NCBI RefSeq assembly: GCF_022179345.1
Contig: NZ_BPQR01000045.1
Location: forward strand, 16,459-80,458
DNA from: Methylobacterium jeotgali
GTDB taxonomy: Bacteria > Pseudomonadota > Alphaproteobacteria > Rhizobiales > Beijerinckiaceae
Direction of reading: 5' to 3'
DNA length: 64,000 nt
The notes under the pieces: model-generated
Databases searched by the model: none
Told to the model about the DNA's origin: nothing
The model's input: only the letters and a program-made list of their open reading frames with translations
Shown: in pieces, positions 33,838 to 42,267 of the stretch
How positions within the stretch are numbered: position 1 is the stretch's first letter
How the letters are laid out: each line of letters starts with the position of its first letter
Translations under genes and position numbers: made by a program

Positions 33838-35982
33838 CTAGAACCGCGCCGTCAGGAACAGGCGCAGGTTGCGGCCCGGTAGCAGGATCTCGTCCTTCTT
33901 GAAGGAGGCCGAGTTGCGGATGTCGTCGTCGAGGAGGTTGCGGCCTTGCAGGCCGAGCGTGACCTCGCTGGCGCCGTAGAGCGCCGGGTCGAGGCTCGCC
34001 GTGTAGCTCACCTCCGCGCGCAGGTCGTTCCAGCCGGGCGTCGTCGTCTCGAAGGGCGCGATCGCCGTGTGCGCGAAGGCGTGGAGCAGGTTCACCCGTG
34101 CGAACCAGCCGTCCGCCCGCACGAACACGCCGCCGCCGAGCCGGTGGGGCGGGATGCGCGGCACGTTCGAGCCGTCGTCGAACTGGGCGCGCACGAAATC
34201 GTACTGCGCCTCGACGCCGAACCAGCCGTTGCCGACCGGAATCGCATCGTATTGAGCCCCGATCTCGGCGCCGTAGAAGGTGGCGTTGGCCTGGGAGTAG
34301 ACGATCTGGCGCAGCTCGTCGCCGCTGCCGCAGGAGGCGAAGTCGTCGTCGCAGCGGGTGCCGGTGTCGCGCTTGTAGATGAAGCCCGTGTAGCGGGTGA
34401 AGTAGCCGGTGGCGTCGAGGCGAAGCGGCCCTTCCGAGCGGCGGATGCTGGCCTCGATGGTCCGCGCCCGCTCGAGCCGCAGGCGCGGGTCGCCGATCTC
34501 GAAGGTGGCGGTGGCGTCGTGCGGCCCCTGCGAGAACAGCTCGTAACCCGTCGGTGCCCGCTCCACGTAGGAGCCGTTGAGGCTCGCCACGAACCCGTAG
34601 GGCAGATCTTGCAGCGCGCCGAGGCTGAGGCTCTTCGGGGCGAAGCGCCGGGTCAAGGCGTAACGAGCCGGGTCCTCGCCGGGCACCGGCAGATAATCCG
34701 TCGGGAACTGGGTCGCGGTGGAGTTCAGCCGGTCGCCCTCGATGCGCCCGGCCGCCTGGAAGCGCAGGCCGTGGCCGACATCGAGCTGCTCGAACAGGTA
34801 GACCGCGTTCGAGCGCGACTCGGTGGCCGGCAGGAAGCCTTCGAGCTGCGTGTTGATCACCCGCCGGCCCGCCTGGACGCCGACGGCTCCGGTCAGCGTG
34901 CCGAGCGCCGTGAACACCGGCACATGCTGCGCCTCGATCCGCGCCTCGACCTCGCGGTTCTTGAAGATCGCCTGGATGCCGTCGATCCCGCTCTCGCCGA
35001 TGCCGACCTCGTCGTGCCGGTACACCGAGCCGCCGGCCCAGAAGCGCAGCACCTCGAAGGGACCTTCGAGCGGCCGAATCTCGCCCCGCGCCGCGAGCTT
35101 GTCCTGGCGCGGCGTCAGGCGGGTGCGCGCCTCCTCGGCCTCGCCGCCGGGGATCTGGTAGAGCCCCTCATAGCGGCTGTAGGAGATTCCGAGGAAGCCC
35201 CGGTCGCCGATCGCCGAGATGCCGACCGCGCCGCCCTGCGATTCGGTGGCCGAGTTGCGCTGGATGCCGCCAGGGATCGCGTAGCTGTCGGTGGCCGTCC
35301 TGAAGCCGTCGGCGTGGACCGCGATGCCGTCGCCGCCGGCATCGACGCTCGCGGCCCCGAGCCGCCCGTTGTCGACGCTGGAGAAGCCCGTCATCACCTG
35401 CCCCGAGACGCCGCGGGCGGGGATGAAGGTCGGGATGCGGTTGTTCTCCGCCGAGACCACGCCGCCGATGGCGCCCGAGCCGTAGCGGAGGGTGGCGGGT
35501 CCGCGGATCACCTCGATCCGGTCCGAGACCAGCGGGTTGATCGGCACCGCGTGGTCCTCGCCGAGCTCGGACACGTCGCCGGAGACGATCCCGTTCTCCT
35601 GGATGCGCACGCGGGCGTTGTCGAGGCCGCGGATGATCGGCCGGGAGGCGGCGCCCGGCGCGTAGGTCGAGGACGAGATGCCCGGCCGGTCGGAGAGCGC
35701 GTCGCCCAGTGTGCGTGGCTGGTCGCGGGCAATCTGGTCGCTTGTCACAACGGTCACCGGCGAGAAGGTGCTCGCGACGACTGGCAGGATCCCGTTCGGG
35801 GACGCGGCCGGCGCCGCCGCGCGGGGCGCCGGCTGGATCGGGCTCGGCGAGGTCACGCTGAGCTCGTCGAGGCTCACCGCCTGCTGGGCCTGCGCGACGG
35901 CGCTTCCCGGAGCGAGGCCGAGCAGCGGCAGCGCGGCGAGGCGAACGATGCGCTTCCGGCGCGGGGAGAGGGGACGGGACAT
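33838..35982 (-). CDS. TonB-dependent outer-membrane receptor, ZnuD-like
   Basis: A 714-residue receptor. It has a signal peptide (ending A-V-A-Q-A), an N-terminal plug (residues ~70-190 with R-I-E-V-I-R-G-P-A-T-L-R-Y-G-S-G-A-I-G-G-V-V) and a 22-strand barrel ending in aromatic Phe (L-F-L-T-A-R-F). A TonB box is not clear; L-D-E-L-S-V-T near residue 38 is a candidate. The plug segment D-V-S-E-L-G-E-D-H-A-V and the C-terminal S-F-K-K-D-E-I-L-L-P-G-R-N recall zinc receptors of the ZnuD group. Transport of zinc is inferred from this and from the metallothionein operon ~2.2 kb away. Confidence 0.8.
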   Translation of the reverse strand: MSRPLSPRRKRIVRLAALPLLGLAPGSAVAQAQQAVSLDELSVTSPSPIQPAPRAAAPAASPNGILPVVASTFSPVTVVTSDQIARDQPRTLGDALSDRPGISSSTYAPGAASRPIIRGLDNARVRIQENGIVSGDVSELGEDHAVPINPLVSDRIEVIRGPATLRYGSGAIGGVVSAENNRIPTFIPARGVSGQVMTGFSSVDNGRLGAASVDAGGDGIAVHADGFRTATDSYAIPGGIQRNSATESQGGAVGISAIGDRGFLGISYSRYEGLYQIPGGEAEEARTRLTPRQDKLAARGEIRPLEGPFEVLRFWAGGSVYRHDEVGIGESGIDGIQAIFKNREVEARIEAQHVPVFTALGTLTGAVGVQAGRRVINTQLEGFLPATESRSNAVYLFEQLDVGHGLRFQAAGRIEGDRLNSTATQFPTDYLPVPGEDPARYALTRRFAPKSLSLGALQDLPYGFVASLNGSYVERAPTGYELFSQGPHDATATFEIGDPRLRLERARTIEASIRRSEGPLRLDATGYFTRYTGFIYKRDTGTRCDDDFASCGSGDELRQIVYSQANATFYGAEIGAQYDAIPVGNGWFGVEAQYDFVRAQFDDGSNVPRIPPHRLGGGVFVRADGWFARVNLLHAFAHTAIAPFETTTPGWNDLRAEVSYTASLDPALYGASEVTLGLQGRNLLDDDIRNSASFKKDEILLPGRNLRLFLTARF

Positions 35983-36116
35983 GCGACCGGGCCGTTGAGA
36001 CTGTTATATCGTTTCATAGGCACCGACCGCATGCCGCGCCGCAACCGCGAAAACGAGGATGCGATGGCATCGACGCGGGACGTTACATTGTTACAACAGG
36101 GTTTCGGCCCGGCGCG

Positions 36117-36908
36117 CTATCGGCCGTCGCCCGGCAGGGAGAAGCGCGCGACCTCCGCAAGGAGGGCTGCGAAGCGCTTTGCGCCGTGCTCCAAGGCGGC
36201 CTCGCCGGCCGCGGCCGTGCCGAGTCCCGCGTTCCCAATGGCGCCGGACGGGTGCAGGTCCCCCGCCTTCCAGGCGAAGGCGGCGGGGCGGCCGGCCCGC
36301 AGCAGCGCGTAGTCGCGGGCCATGGCGGCGGTCGCGGGTTCGAAGTCATCGATCGCCTCTCGGCGCACCAGCTCCGGGTGGAGCGCCAGCATCAGCGCCG
36401 TCTCGAGGCCGCCGGCATGGATTCCGTGGGCGATCTCGGCCTCGGGAAACAAGCCTTCGGGCAGGCCGAGCCGGCTCCAGGAGGTCGTCACCGCGACCAT
36501 GCCGTGGCGGGCCCGCAGCTCCCCGGCCACGAGGTCGATGAGGGCGCTGTTGCCGCCGTGGGAGGTGACGATCACCAGCCGCTCGCAGCCGGCGCGGGCG
36601 ACGCCGGCGCCGATCGCGGTCCAGGCGTTCAGCGCGGTGGCCGTGTCGAGAGTGAGGGTGCCGGGGAAGGCGTCGTGCTCGTCGGACTTGCCGATGCTCT
36701 GGACCGGCAGGACGAGGGCGTCGACCTCTGGAGAGAGGTGGGCGCCGAGTCGGGCGAGATAGCCCTCCGCGATCATCACGTCCGTGCCGAGCGGGAGATG
36801 CGGCCCGTGCTGCTCCACCGCCGCGACCGGCAAGACCGCCACGGAGCGGGAGAGCGCCCCGCCCGCGCAGTCGGCGGTGGTCAGGTGGCTCCAGGGGCGC
36901 AGGGGCAT
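36117..36908 (-). CDS. creatininase family amidohydrolase
   Basis: A 263-residue metal-dependent hydrolase of the creatininase/MftE type. Likely metal ligands are Glu32 and His34 (V-E-Q-H-G-P-H-L-P), Asp43 (L-G-T-D-V), His117 (T-S-H-G-G-N) and Glu169 (H-A-G-G-L-E-T). The family includes creatininase, formamide-type amidohydrolases and the mycofactocin peptidase MftE, so the substrate cannot be named. No mycofactocin genes are nearby. It runs leftward ahead of the TonB receptor gene, 134 bp away. Confidence 0.85.
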   Translation of the reverse strand: MPLRPWSHLTTADCAGGALSRSVAVLPVAAVEQHGPHLPLGTDVMIAEGYLARLGAHLSPEVDALVLPVQSIGKSDEHDAFPGTLTLDTATALNAWTAIGAGVARAGCERLVIVTSHGGNSALIDLVAGELRARHGMVAVTTSWSRLGLPEGLFPEAEIAHGIHAGGLETALMLALHPELVRREAIDDFEPATAAMARDYALLRAGRPAAFAWKAGDLHPSGAIGNAGLGTAAAGEAALEHGAKRFAALLAEVARFSLPGDGR

Positions 36909-36982
36909 GGCAGAAACCTCCCGGACCCCTCTCGGGGCTCCGGGACAGGCTTACGTCATGGAAAGGTGCGTGAGAACGGGCC

Positions 36983-37399
36983 TCAGCGCCGCCCGCGCAC
37001 GATCAGCCCGAGCCCGAAGGCGGCGGCCGCGACGAGGAGAAGGGTCGTCCCGCGGTTGTCGTCGGCCCGCTGCACAAGAGCGCGTCCGCGTGCCTCGGCC
37101 TCGTGGCGGTAGTGGCGCCCGCGCTTCCCGGCCTCGTGACGGATGTGGCGGCCCCGCTCCCGCGCTTCGCCGATCAGGGCCTCCCCGCGCTCGCGGGTCT
37201 CGCGATAGAGATGCTCGCCGTCGCGGTAGAGGGCCTCGCTGTGCTCGCGGGCGCGGCCGTACTCGTGGCGCAGGGCGCCGGCGGCTTGGTCGATGGCGCC
37301 CTCGATCTGCGGGCGCGGGCGGCCGGCCAGCGCGCCGAGGGCCGTCTTGCCGCGGCCGCGCAGGTTGCGGAAGCCGCCTTCGATGCGGTCTCGGTTCAT
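36983..37399 (-). CDS. CsbD-like stress protein with helical spacer and C-terminal membrane anchor
   Basis: A 138-residue protein. Residues 1-55 resemble a CsbD repeat (M-N-R-D-R-I-E-G-G-F-R-N-L-R-G-R-G-K, then I-E-G-A-I-D-Q-A-A-G). The middle is a highly charged Arg/Glu/His helix with E-R-G-x-x-x-x repeats, and residues ~117-134 form a single membrane helix followed by R-G-R-R. Such proteins are stress-induced but functionally obscure. It lies 82 bp downstream of a second CsbD gene in the same direction, with a hairpin in between. Confidence 0.7.
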   Translation of the reverse strand: MNRDRIEGGFRNLRGRGKTALGALAGRPRPQIEGAIDQAAGALRHEYGRAREHSEALYRDGEHLYRETRERGEALIGEARERGRHIRHEAGKRGRHYRHEAEARGRALVQRADDNRGTTLLLVAAAAFGLGLIVRGRR

Positions 37400-37419
37400 G
37401 GTCTCGACCTCCTGTCGAA

Positions 37420-37445
37420 GGGGCGGCGCGCTTCCACGCCGCCCC
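37420..37445 (-). terminator. hairpin between the two CsbD-type genes
   Basis: GGGGCGGCG (37420-37428) and CGCCGCCCC (37437-37445) form a 9-bp stem with an 8-nt loop between the end of the 70-residue CsbD gene and the next gene. It may attenuate read-through so that the first gene is expressed more strongly. Confidence 0.45.
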
Positions 37446-37481
37446 GATGGTCGCGGGGCATTCGACGCCCCGAGGGCCGCG

Positions 37482-37694
37482 TCAGATCCGGTTGACGGCG
37501 TCGGAGGCCTTCTGGGCGGCGCCCTTGATGCCGTCCTTGGCCTTGCCGACGGTCTGCTGGGCCTCGCCCTTCAGCTCCTGCGCCTTGCCCTCTGCCTGCA
37601 GCTTCTCGTTGCCGGTGACCTTGCCGATGCCCTGCTTGACGTTGCCGGCGGCCTCGTTGGCGAGACCCTTGATCTTGTCGGTGGTGCTGCTCAC
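37482..37694 (-). CDS. CsbD family stress protein
   Basis: A 70-residue hydrophilic helical protein. The CsbD signature is clear: D-K-I-K-G-L-A-N-E-A-A-G-N-V-K-Q-G-I-G-K, then K-L-Q-A-E-G-K-A-Q-E-L-K-G. The start is GTG 37694, supported by AAGGAG at 7-bp spacing; the longer open frame upstream has no family similarity. An EcfG-type promoter lies 65-90 bp upstream, so expression under general stress (heat, desiccation, stationary phase) is expected. Confidence 0.88.
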   Translation of the reverse strand: MSSTTDKIKGLANEAAGNVKQGIGKVTGNEKLQAEGKAQELKGEAQQTVGKAKDGIKGAAQKASDAVNRI

Positions 37695-37758
37695 GGAAGA
37701 ACTCCTTCGCTCGATTTCGGTGCGGGCCAAGCTCAAGCCTGCCCGCTCACCGGGACCG

Positions 37759-37783
37759 AACGGCCACCTCCGGCGAAGGTTCC
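37759..37783 (-). promoter_or_regulatory. EcfG (general stress sigma factor) promoter for csbD
   Basis: On the minus strand GGAAC (37783-37779) and CGTT (37762-37759) are separated by exactly 16 bp. This equals the alphaproteobacterial EcfG consensus GGAAC-N16/17-(C)GTT. The position fits a transcript starting about 55-60 bp before the csbD GTG. Confidence 0.75.
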
Positions 37784-37986
37784 GGAGTGATCCAAGGGTG
37801 CCGAGACCCTCGACGTTCAAAAAAACCTGCGTTCGAGCGCCAAAATTTTGCGTTGGGCCGGGTTTGCCGGAACCGCTAAATCATCGCTAATTCAAAATAC
37901 GCGCTGCTCGCACGGCGATATGCGGTCCTCGACTTTCGGCGACCGCCGGGCACCGGGCTGGCATCAGGGATCAGGGACGGGAAGCC

Positions 37987-38997
37987 ATGAGCATCGCGAT
38001 CGTCGGCGCCGGCGCCATCGGCGGCCAACTCGGCATCAAGCTCGCCCATGCCGGCGAGGACGTCACCTTCATCGCCCGCGGCGCCAACCTGGAGGCGATC
38101 CGCGACAAGGGCATGCGCCTGATCGAGGAGGACGGCTCCGAGATCCAGGTGAACAACGTCCGCGCCACCAGCTCCATGGCGGAGGCCGGCGTCCATGACG
38201 TGGTGCTGCTCACCGTGAAGGCCCACCAGGTCGGCCCCATCGCCGCCGACCTGCGCCACCTCGTCGGCCCCGAGACCGTCGTGGTGACGATGCAGAACGG
38301 CATCCCGTGGTGGTACTTCTGCGGCGGCCACGGCGGCGACTACGCCGGCACCCATATCGAGGCCGCCGATCCGGGCGGGCTCATCGCCAAGCACCTCGAC
38401 TGCTCCCGCGTGATCGGCTCGGTGGTCTACCCGGCCGCGATCCTCACCGAGCCCGGCGTCGTCAAGGTCGTCGAGGGCAACCGCTACACGCTCGGCGAGC
38501 TCGACGGCACGGCGAGCGGGCGCGTCGAGCGCCTCGCGGCCCAGCTCACCAAGGCCGGCTTCAAGGCGCCGGTGACGAGCGACATCCGCGGCGAGATCTG
38601 GCTCAAGCTCTGGGGCAACCTCAGCTTCAACCCGATCTCGGCGCTGACCCACGCCACCCTCGTCGACATCTGCCAGTTCCCCGACACGCGGGCGCTCGCC
38701 CGCTCGATGATGGAGGAGGCGCAGGCGATCGCGAACAAGCTCGGGGTCACCTTCCGCGTCGACATCGACCGGCGCATCGCCGGCGCCGAGAAGGTCGGCA
38801 AGCACAAGACCTCGATGCTCCAGGACGTCGAGGCCGGCCGCCCGATCGAGCTCGAAGCGCTCGTCGGCTCGGTGATCGAGCTCGGCCGCCTGACCGGCAC
38901 GCCGACCCCGCATATCGACTCGGTCTACGCCCTGATGCGGCTCCTCTCGAAGAGCCTGGAGACCGTGAACGGCTCCCTCTGCATCGTCTCGGTCTGA
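37987..38997 (+). CDS. panE: 2-dehydropantoate 2-reductase family protein
   Basis: A 336-residue NADPH-dependent ketopantoate reductase (pantothenate pathway) or close relative. N-terminal Rossmann motif G-A-G-A-I-G-G; conserved V-K-A-H-Q; M-Q-N-G-I-P; catalytic-domain K-L-W-G-N-L-S-F-N-P. The W-W-Y-F insertion after N-G-I-P is typical of the longer paralogues, which often act on other 2-oxo acids, so true PanE activity is likely but not certain. The 170-bp upstream stretch is AT-rich and should contain its promoter. Confidence 0.85.
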   Translation: MSIAIVGAGAIGGQLGIKLAHAGEDVTFIARGANLEAIRDKGMRLIEEDGSEIQVNNVRATSSMAEAGVHDVVLLTVKAHQVGPIAADLRHLVGPETVVVTMQNGIPWWYFCGGHGGDYAGTHIEAADPGGLIAKHLDCSRVIGSVVYPAAILTEPGVVKVVEGNRYTLGELDGTASGRVERLAAQLTKAGFKAPVTSDIRGEIWLKLWGNLSFNPISALTHATLVDICQFPDTRALARSMMEEAQAIANKLGVTFRVDIDRRIAGAEKVGKHKTSMLQDVEAGRPIELEALVGSVIELGRLTGTPTPHIDSVYALMRLLSKSLETVNGSLCIVSV

Positions 38998-39056
38998 TCT
39001 CCTCAAGGTGAGCGCGCCGCGCGACAGGGCGGGAGCGGCCTGATAGAGCGGCCGGG

Positions 39057-40232
39057 ATGACCGCCTCGCCCCCATCTCCCTCGACGCAGGTCCCGAAGAA
39101 CCTGGTCTTCGTCGTCACCGAGGACTGGTTCTTCGCCTCGCACTTCCTGCCGATGGCGCGGGCCGCCGTCGGCATGGGCCTCGAGGTCGCGGTGGTGACG
39201 CGGGTGCGCGCGCATCGCGCCGCCATCGAGGCGACCGGCGCCAGGGTCGTCGAGCTGGAGGCGGAGCGCTCCAGCCTCAACCCGATGGCGGCGGGCTACG
39301 CGGCGGGCCAGCTCGCGGCGATCCTGAAGGCGCTTAAGGCCGACATCGTCCACTGCATCGCGCTCCGGGGCATCCTCGTCGGCGGCACCGCCGCGGCGAT
39401 GGCCGGCGTGCCGGCCCGCGTCTTCGCACTCACGGGCCTCGGGCTGATCGGCGCCCGCGAGGACCGCACCGGCCGCATGGCGCGTCTTGCCCTGAAGGGG
39501 CTGATCCGGGGGCCGCTCGCCACGGCCCGCACCCGCTTCCTGTTCGAGAACCCGGACGACGCCCGCGCGCTGGGGCTCGATCCGGCGGACACCGCCGTGA
39601 CGATCGTCGGTGGCGCCGGGGTCGACCCGGAGGCCTTCGCGCCGACCCCGCTGCCCGAGACGCCGCCCCTCAGGCTCGCGGTGGTCTCGCGGATGCTCTG
39701 GTCGAAGGGCATCGACACCGCGGTCGAGGCGGTCCGCCGCGCGCAGGCGAAGGGCCTGCCCCTCACCCTCGACCTCTACGGCGCGCCCGATCCCTCGAAC
39801 CGCCGGGCGATCCCCGAGGCGACCCTGCGCGAGTGGTCGCGGGACGGCGTGGCCTGGCACGGGTCGACCTCCGATCCCGCTAGAGTCTGGGCCGGCCACC
39901 ACGTCGCCTGCCTCGCCTCCCGGGGCGGGGAGGGCCTGCCGCGCAGCCTGCTCGAGGCGGCGGCCTGCGGCCGGGCGATCCTCACCACCGACGTGCCGGG
40001 CTGCCGGGCCCTGGTGCGCGACGGGATCGAGGGACTGATCGTCCCGCCCGGCGACGCGGCAGCGCTCACGGACGCCATCGCCCGGCTCTGCGGGGAGCCC
40101 GGCCTCGTCGCAGGGATGGGGGCGGCCGCGCGGGAGCGCATCCTGGCCGGCGGCTACACGGAGGCGGCGGTGGCGGAGACGGTCGCCGGCCTCTACCGCG
40201 AGCTTCTCGGCGGCGGGCACCCGGGGCGGTGA
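39057..40232 (+). CDS. glycosyltransferase family 4 (group 1)
   Basis: A 391-residue GT-B enzyme. The N-terminal half has L-M-A-R-A-A-like acceptor-domain helices and A-L-R-G-I-L-V-G-G-T; the C-terminal half has V-S-R-M-L-W-S-K-G-I-D-T-A-V-E and the donor-binding G-L-P-R-S-L-L-E-A-A-A-C-G-R-A-I-L-T-T-D-V-P-G-C. It is likely involved in cell-surface polysaccharide or glycolipid synthesis, specificity unknown. Its TGA overlaps the GTG of the following methyltransferase (GTGA). Confidence 0.85.
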   Translation: MTASPPSPSTQVPKNLVFVVTEDWFFASHFLPMARAAVGMGLEVAVVTRVRAHRAAIEATGARVVELEAERSSLNPMAAGYAAGQLAAILKALKADIVHCIALRGILVGGTAAAMAGVPARVFALTGLGLIGAREDRTGRMARLALKGLIRGPLATARTRFLFENPDDARALGLDPADTAVTIVGGAGVDPEAFAPTPLPETPPLRLAVVSRMLWSKGIDTAVEAVRRAQAKGLPLTLDLYGAPDPSNRRAIPEATLREWSRDGVAWHGSTSDPARVWAGHHVACLASRGGEGLPRSLLEAAACGRAILTTDVPGCRALVRDGIEGLIVPPGDAAALTDAIARLCGEPGLVAGMGAAARERILAGGYTEAAVAETVAGLYRELLGGGHPGR

Positions 40233-40882
40233 TCGCCGATCCGGACGCCTTCATCCGGGCCGAGACGCGGCTGCTGCCGGTGCCGCATGCCCCCGAGATC
40301 CGCCTCCACCTCGCCCACGAGGCGACGGAGCTGTGGCAGCGCACCGAGGAGGCCCTTGAGGAGATCGGCCTGCCGCCGCCCTTCTGGGCCTTCGCCTGGG
40401 CCGGCGGGCAGGCGCTCGCCCGCTACCTCCTCGACCGGCCCGAGACGGTCGCGGGCCGCACCGTTCTCGATTTCGCCTCGGGGTCGGGGCTGGTCGCCAT
40501 CGCCGCCGCGCGGGCGGGCGCGGCGCGGGTGCTGGCGAGCGACCTCGACCCCTTCGCGATCCGGGCTATCGCGATCAACGCCGCCGCCAACGGCGTGGCG
40601 GAGCGGATCGAGGCCGTGCAGGCGGACCTGATCGACCGGCCGGTCGCAGCCGAGGTGATCCTGGCCGCCGACATCTTCTACGAGCGCGATATCGCGGCGC
40701 GAGTCGGCAACTGGCTCGCGCGACTCCATGCCGGGGGCGCCACCGTGCTCGTCGGCGATCCGGGCCGCACCTACCTGCCCCGCGACCGACTGGAGCCGCT
40801 CGCCACCTACGAGGTTCCCGTGACCCGCGCCCTGGAGGATGCCGAGATCAAGCGCAGCTCCGTCTGGCGCTTTCGGGACTGA
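40229..40882 (+). CDS. class I methyltransferase, ETF-beta lysine methyltransferase (METTL20/PrmA-like)
   Basis: A 217-residue SAM-dependent methyltransferase starting at GTG 40229. It contains the substrate motif P-P-F-W-A-F-A-W-A-G-G-Q-A-L-A-R, SAM motif I V-L-D-F-A-S-G-S-G-L-V, an acidic S-D-L-D-P-F-A, and post-motif A-D-I-F-Y-E-R-D. This pattern is that of the METTL20 group, whose Agrobacterium homologue methylates the electron-transfer-flavoprotein beta subunit. Ribosomal-protein methylation is the main alternative. It overlaps the glycosyltransferase gene by 4 bp. Confidence 0.8.
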   Translation: MIADPDAFIRAETRLLPVPHAPEIRLHLAHEATELWQRTEEALEEIGLPPPFWAFAWAGGQALARYLLDRPETVAGRTVLDFASGSGLVAIAAARAGAARVLASDLDPFAIRAIAINAAANGVAERIEAVQADLIDRPVAAEVILAADIFYERDIAARVGNWLARLHAGGATVLVGDPGRTYLPRDRLEPLATYEVPVTRALEDAEIKRSSVWRFRD

Positions 40883-41056
40883 CCCGCCTCCCGGATCGGG
40901 ATTTCCGGAAACCCTGTTGGCGCTCAGGCGTCTTCGGAGGGGCCCGGCGTCTCGTTTCGGTACGAGAATGCCGCGCCCGCGTCTTGCAGACGGCTGGAAT
41001 CACCGTATCTCGCTTGAGGCCGGTCTCCGCCGGCCCGTCGACGGGAGGAGTGAGCC

Positions 41057-41632
41057 TTGTCCCTGCCCCGCCTCGTCGCCTTCTCGGCGAGCTCCAACCG
41101 TCCCTCCCGCACCCGTGGCCTCGTCGAGGCGGTGGCGGCCGAGGTCGAACGCCATCGCCGCGTCCATCTCAAGGTCTTCGACCTGCTCGATGCCGGTCCC
41201 GGCCTCGCGGTGTCGAGCCGGGCGGCTCTGCCGCTGCCGGCCGCGCGCATGATCGAGGCGATCGAGGGCGCCGACGCGCTCATCGTCGGCACGCCCGTCC
41301 ACCAGGGCTCCTATTCGGGCCTGTTCAAGCACGTCTTCGATTTCGTGGGCGCCACGGCGCTCGCCGGAAAGCCCGTGGCGCTCACCGCCACCGGCGGGGG
41401 CCTGCGCCACGCGCTCGTCGTGGAGCACGGGCTGCGCCCGCTCTTCGGCTTCTTCGCGGCCCACATCGCGCCGACCTCGGTCTATGCCGGAGCCGACGAG
41501 ATCGTCGCCGGAGAGGTGGTCGATTCGGTCGTCGCTGAGCGCGTGGCGAGCGCCGGCCGCGAGATCGCGCTGCTCCTCAACGCCGCATCCTCGGCGCAGG
41601 CCGGGCCCGGCCGAGCGGCGCCCGCGGCCTGA
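41057..41632 (+). CDS. NAD(P)H-dependent FMN reductase (MsuE/SsuE-like)
   Basis: A 191-residue flavodoxin-fold reductase. The N-terminal F-S-A-S-S-N-R-P-S-R-T binds FMN phosphate; G-T-P-V-H-Q-G-S-Y-S-G-L-F-K and A-L-T-A-T-G-G-G-L-R-H-A are family segments. MsuE/SsuE proteins supply FMNH2 to sulfonate or other two-component monooxygenases; no such partner is in the window. It probably starts at TTG 41057, with GGGAGGAG upstream at suitable spacing. Confidence 0.85.
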   Translation: MSLPRLVAFSASSNRPSRTRGLVEAVAAEVERHRRVHLKVFDLLDAGPGLAVSSRAALPLPAARMIEAIEGADALIVGTPVHQGSYSGLFKHVFDFVGATALAGKPVALTATGGGLRHALVVEHGLRPLFGFFAAHIAPTSVYAGADEIVAGEVVDSVVAERVASAGREIALLLNAASSAQAGPGRAAPAA

Positions 41633-41656
41633 TACGGCCGCGGGACGCGCAGGCGG

Positions 41657-42151
41657 CTACTTCACCTGATTGAGGCAGATCTGCACGGCGCCGAGCGCCT
41701 GGCCGACGTTCGGGGTCTTGAACCAGGCCTCGTTGTCCTTGTCGCCGTCGAAGCGCAGGCCGATGTCGGAGCCCGAGCCGATCGACTTGAGGAGCCCCTC
41801 CGGGTCCGTGAAGGTGCCGAGCAGCACCGTCTTGTCGGTGGCCTCCCACTTCACGGCGCGCTGCTCGACGGTGTCGTCGACGAGGAGATCGGCCTTGGCC
41901 GTCTCGCCCTTGGTCCACTCCCACTTGCCGTAGCCGAACACCATGATCAGGGCGAGCTCCTTGCCCTTCTTGGCGAAGGTGAAGTTGACTGCGTTGCGGG
42001 CGTTGCCGTCGTCCTTGTCGATGTAGTTGTACTGGACGGAGCAGATGCCGTCGTCGGGCTTCGGGGTGACGTCCCAGCCCGCGACCATGTCGGCGCGCGC
42101 GGTCGTGGTGAGGGCGAGCAGAGCCGCGCCCGCGATGAGATGCCGGAGCAT
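41657..42151 (-). CDS. secreted protein of unknown function
   Basis: A 164-residue product from ATG 42151. The signal peptide spans residues 1-20 (ends T-A-R-A) and the mature protein is beta-rich (M-V-A-G-W-D-V-T-P-K, then Y-N-Y-I-D-K-D-D-G-N and W-F-K-T-P-N). There is a single Cys pair (I-C-S-V and I-C-L-N) that may form a disulfide in the periplasm. I do not recognise a family. It converges on the FMN reductase gene. Confidence 0.72.
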   Translation of the reverse strand: MLRHLIAGAALLALTTTARADMVAGWDVTPKPDDGICSVQYNYIDKDDGNARNAVNFTFAKKGKELALIMVFGYGKWEWTKGETAKADLLVDDTVEQRAVKWEATDKTVLLGTFTDPEGLLKSIGSGSDIGLRFDGDKDNEAWFKTPNVGQALGAVQICLNQVK

Positions 42152-42267
42152 GGGAGAGAAGTCCTGTGGTGGCGTTGGTCCGGCCCCCTTCGGGCCGACC
42201 GTATCATCGTGCACGGGGACCGGTTGCGGGCAAGCTAATCCGCAGGGTTGACGCTTCGTGACGCCCG

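Noticed and set aside
36002..36018. Zur box upstream of the TonB receptor (TGTTATATCGTTTCATA)
   Set aside because: The left half resembles TGTTATA, but the right half does not complete the palindrome, so it is not supported as a Zur site.
36117..36908. Mycofactocin peptidase mftE
   Set aside because: The creatininase fold fits, but none of mftA, B, C, D or F is nearby, so the specific name is not supported.
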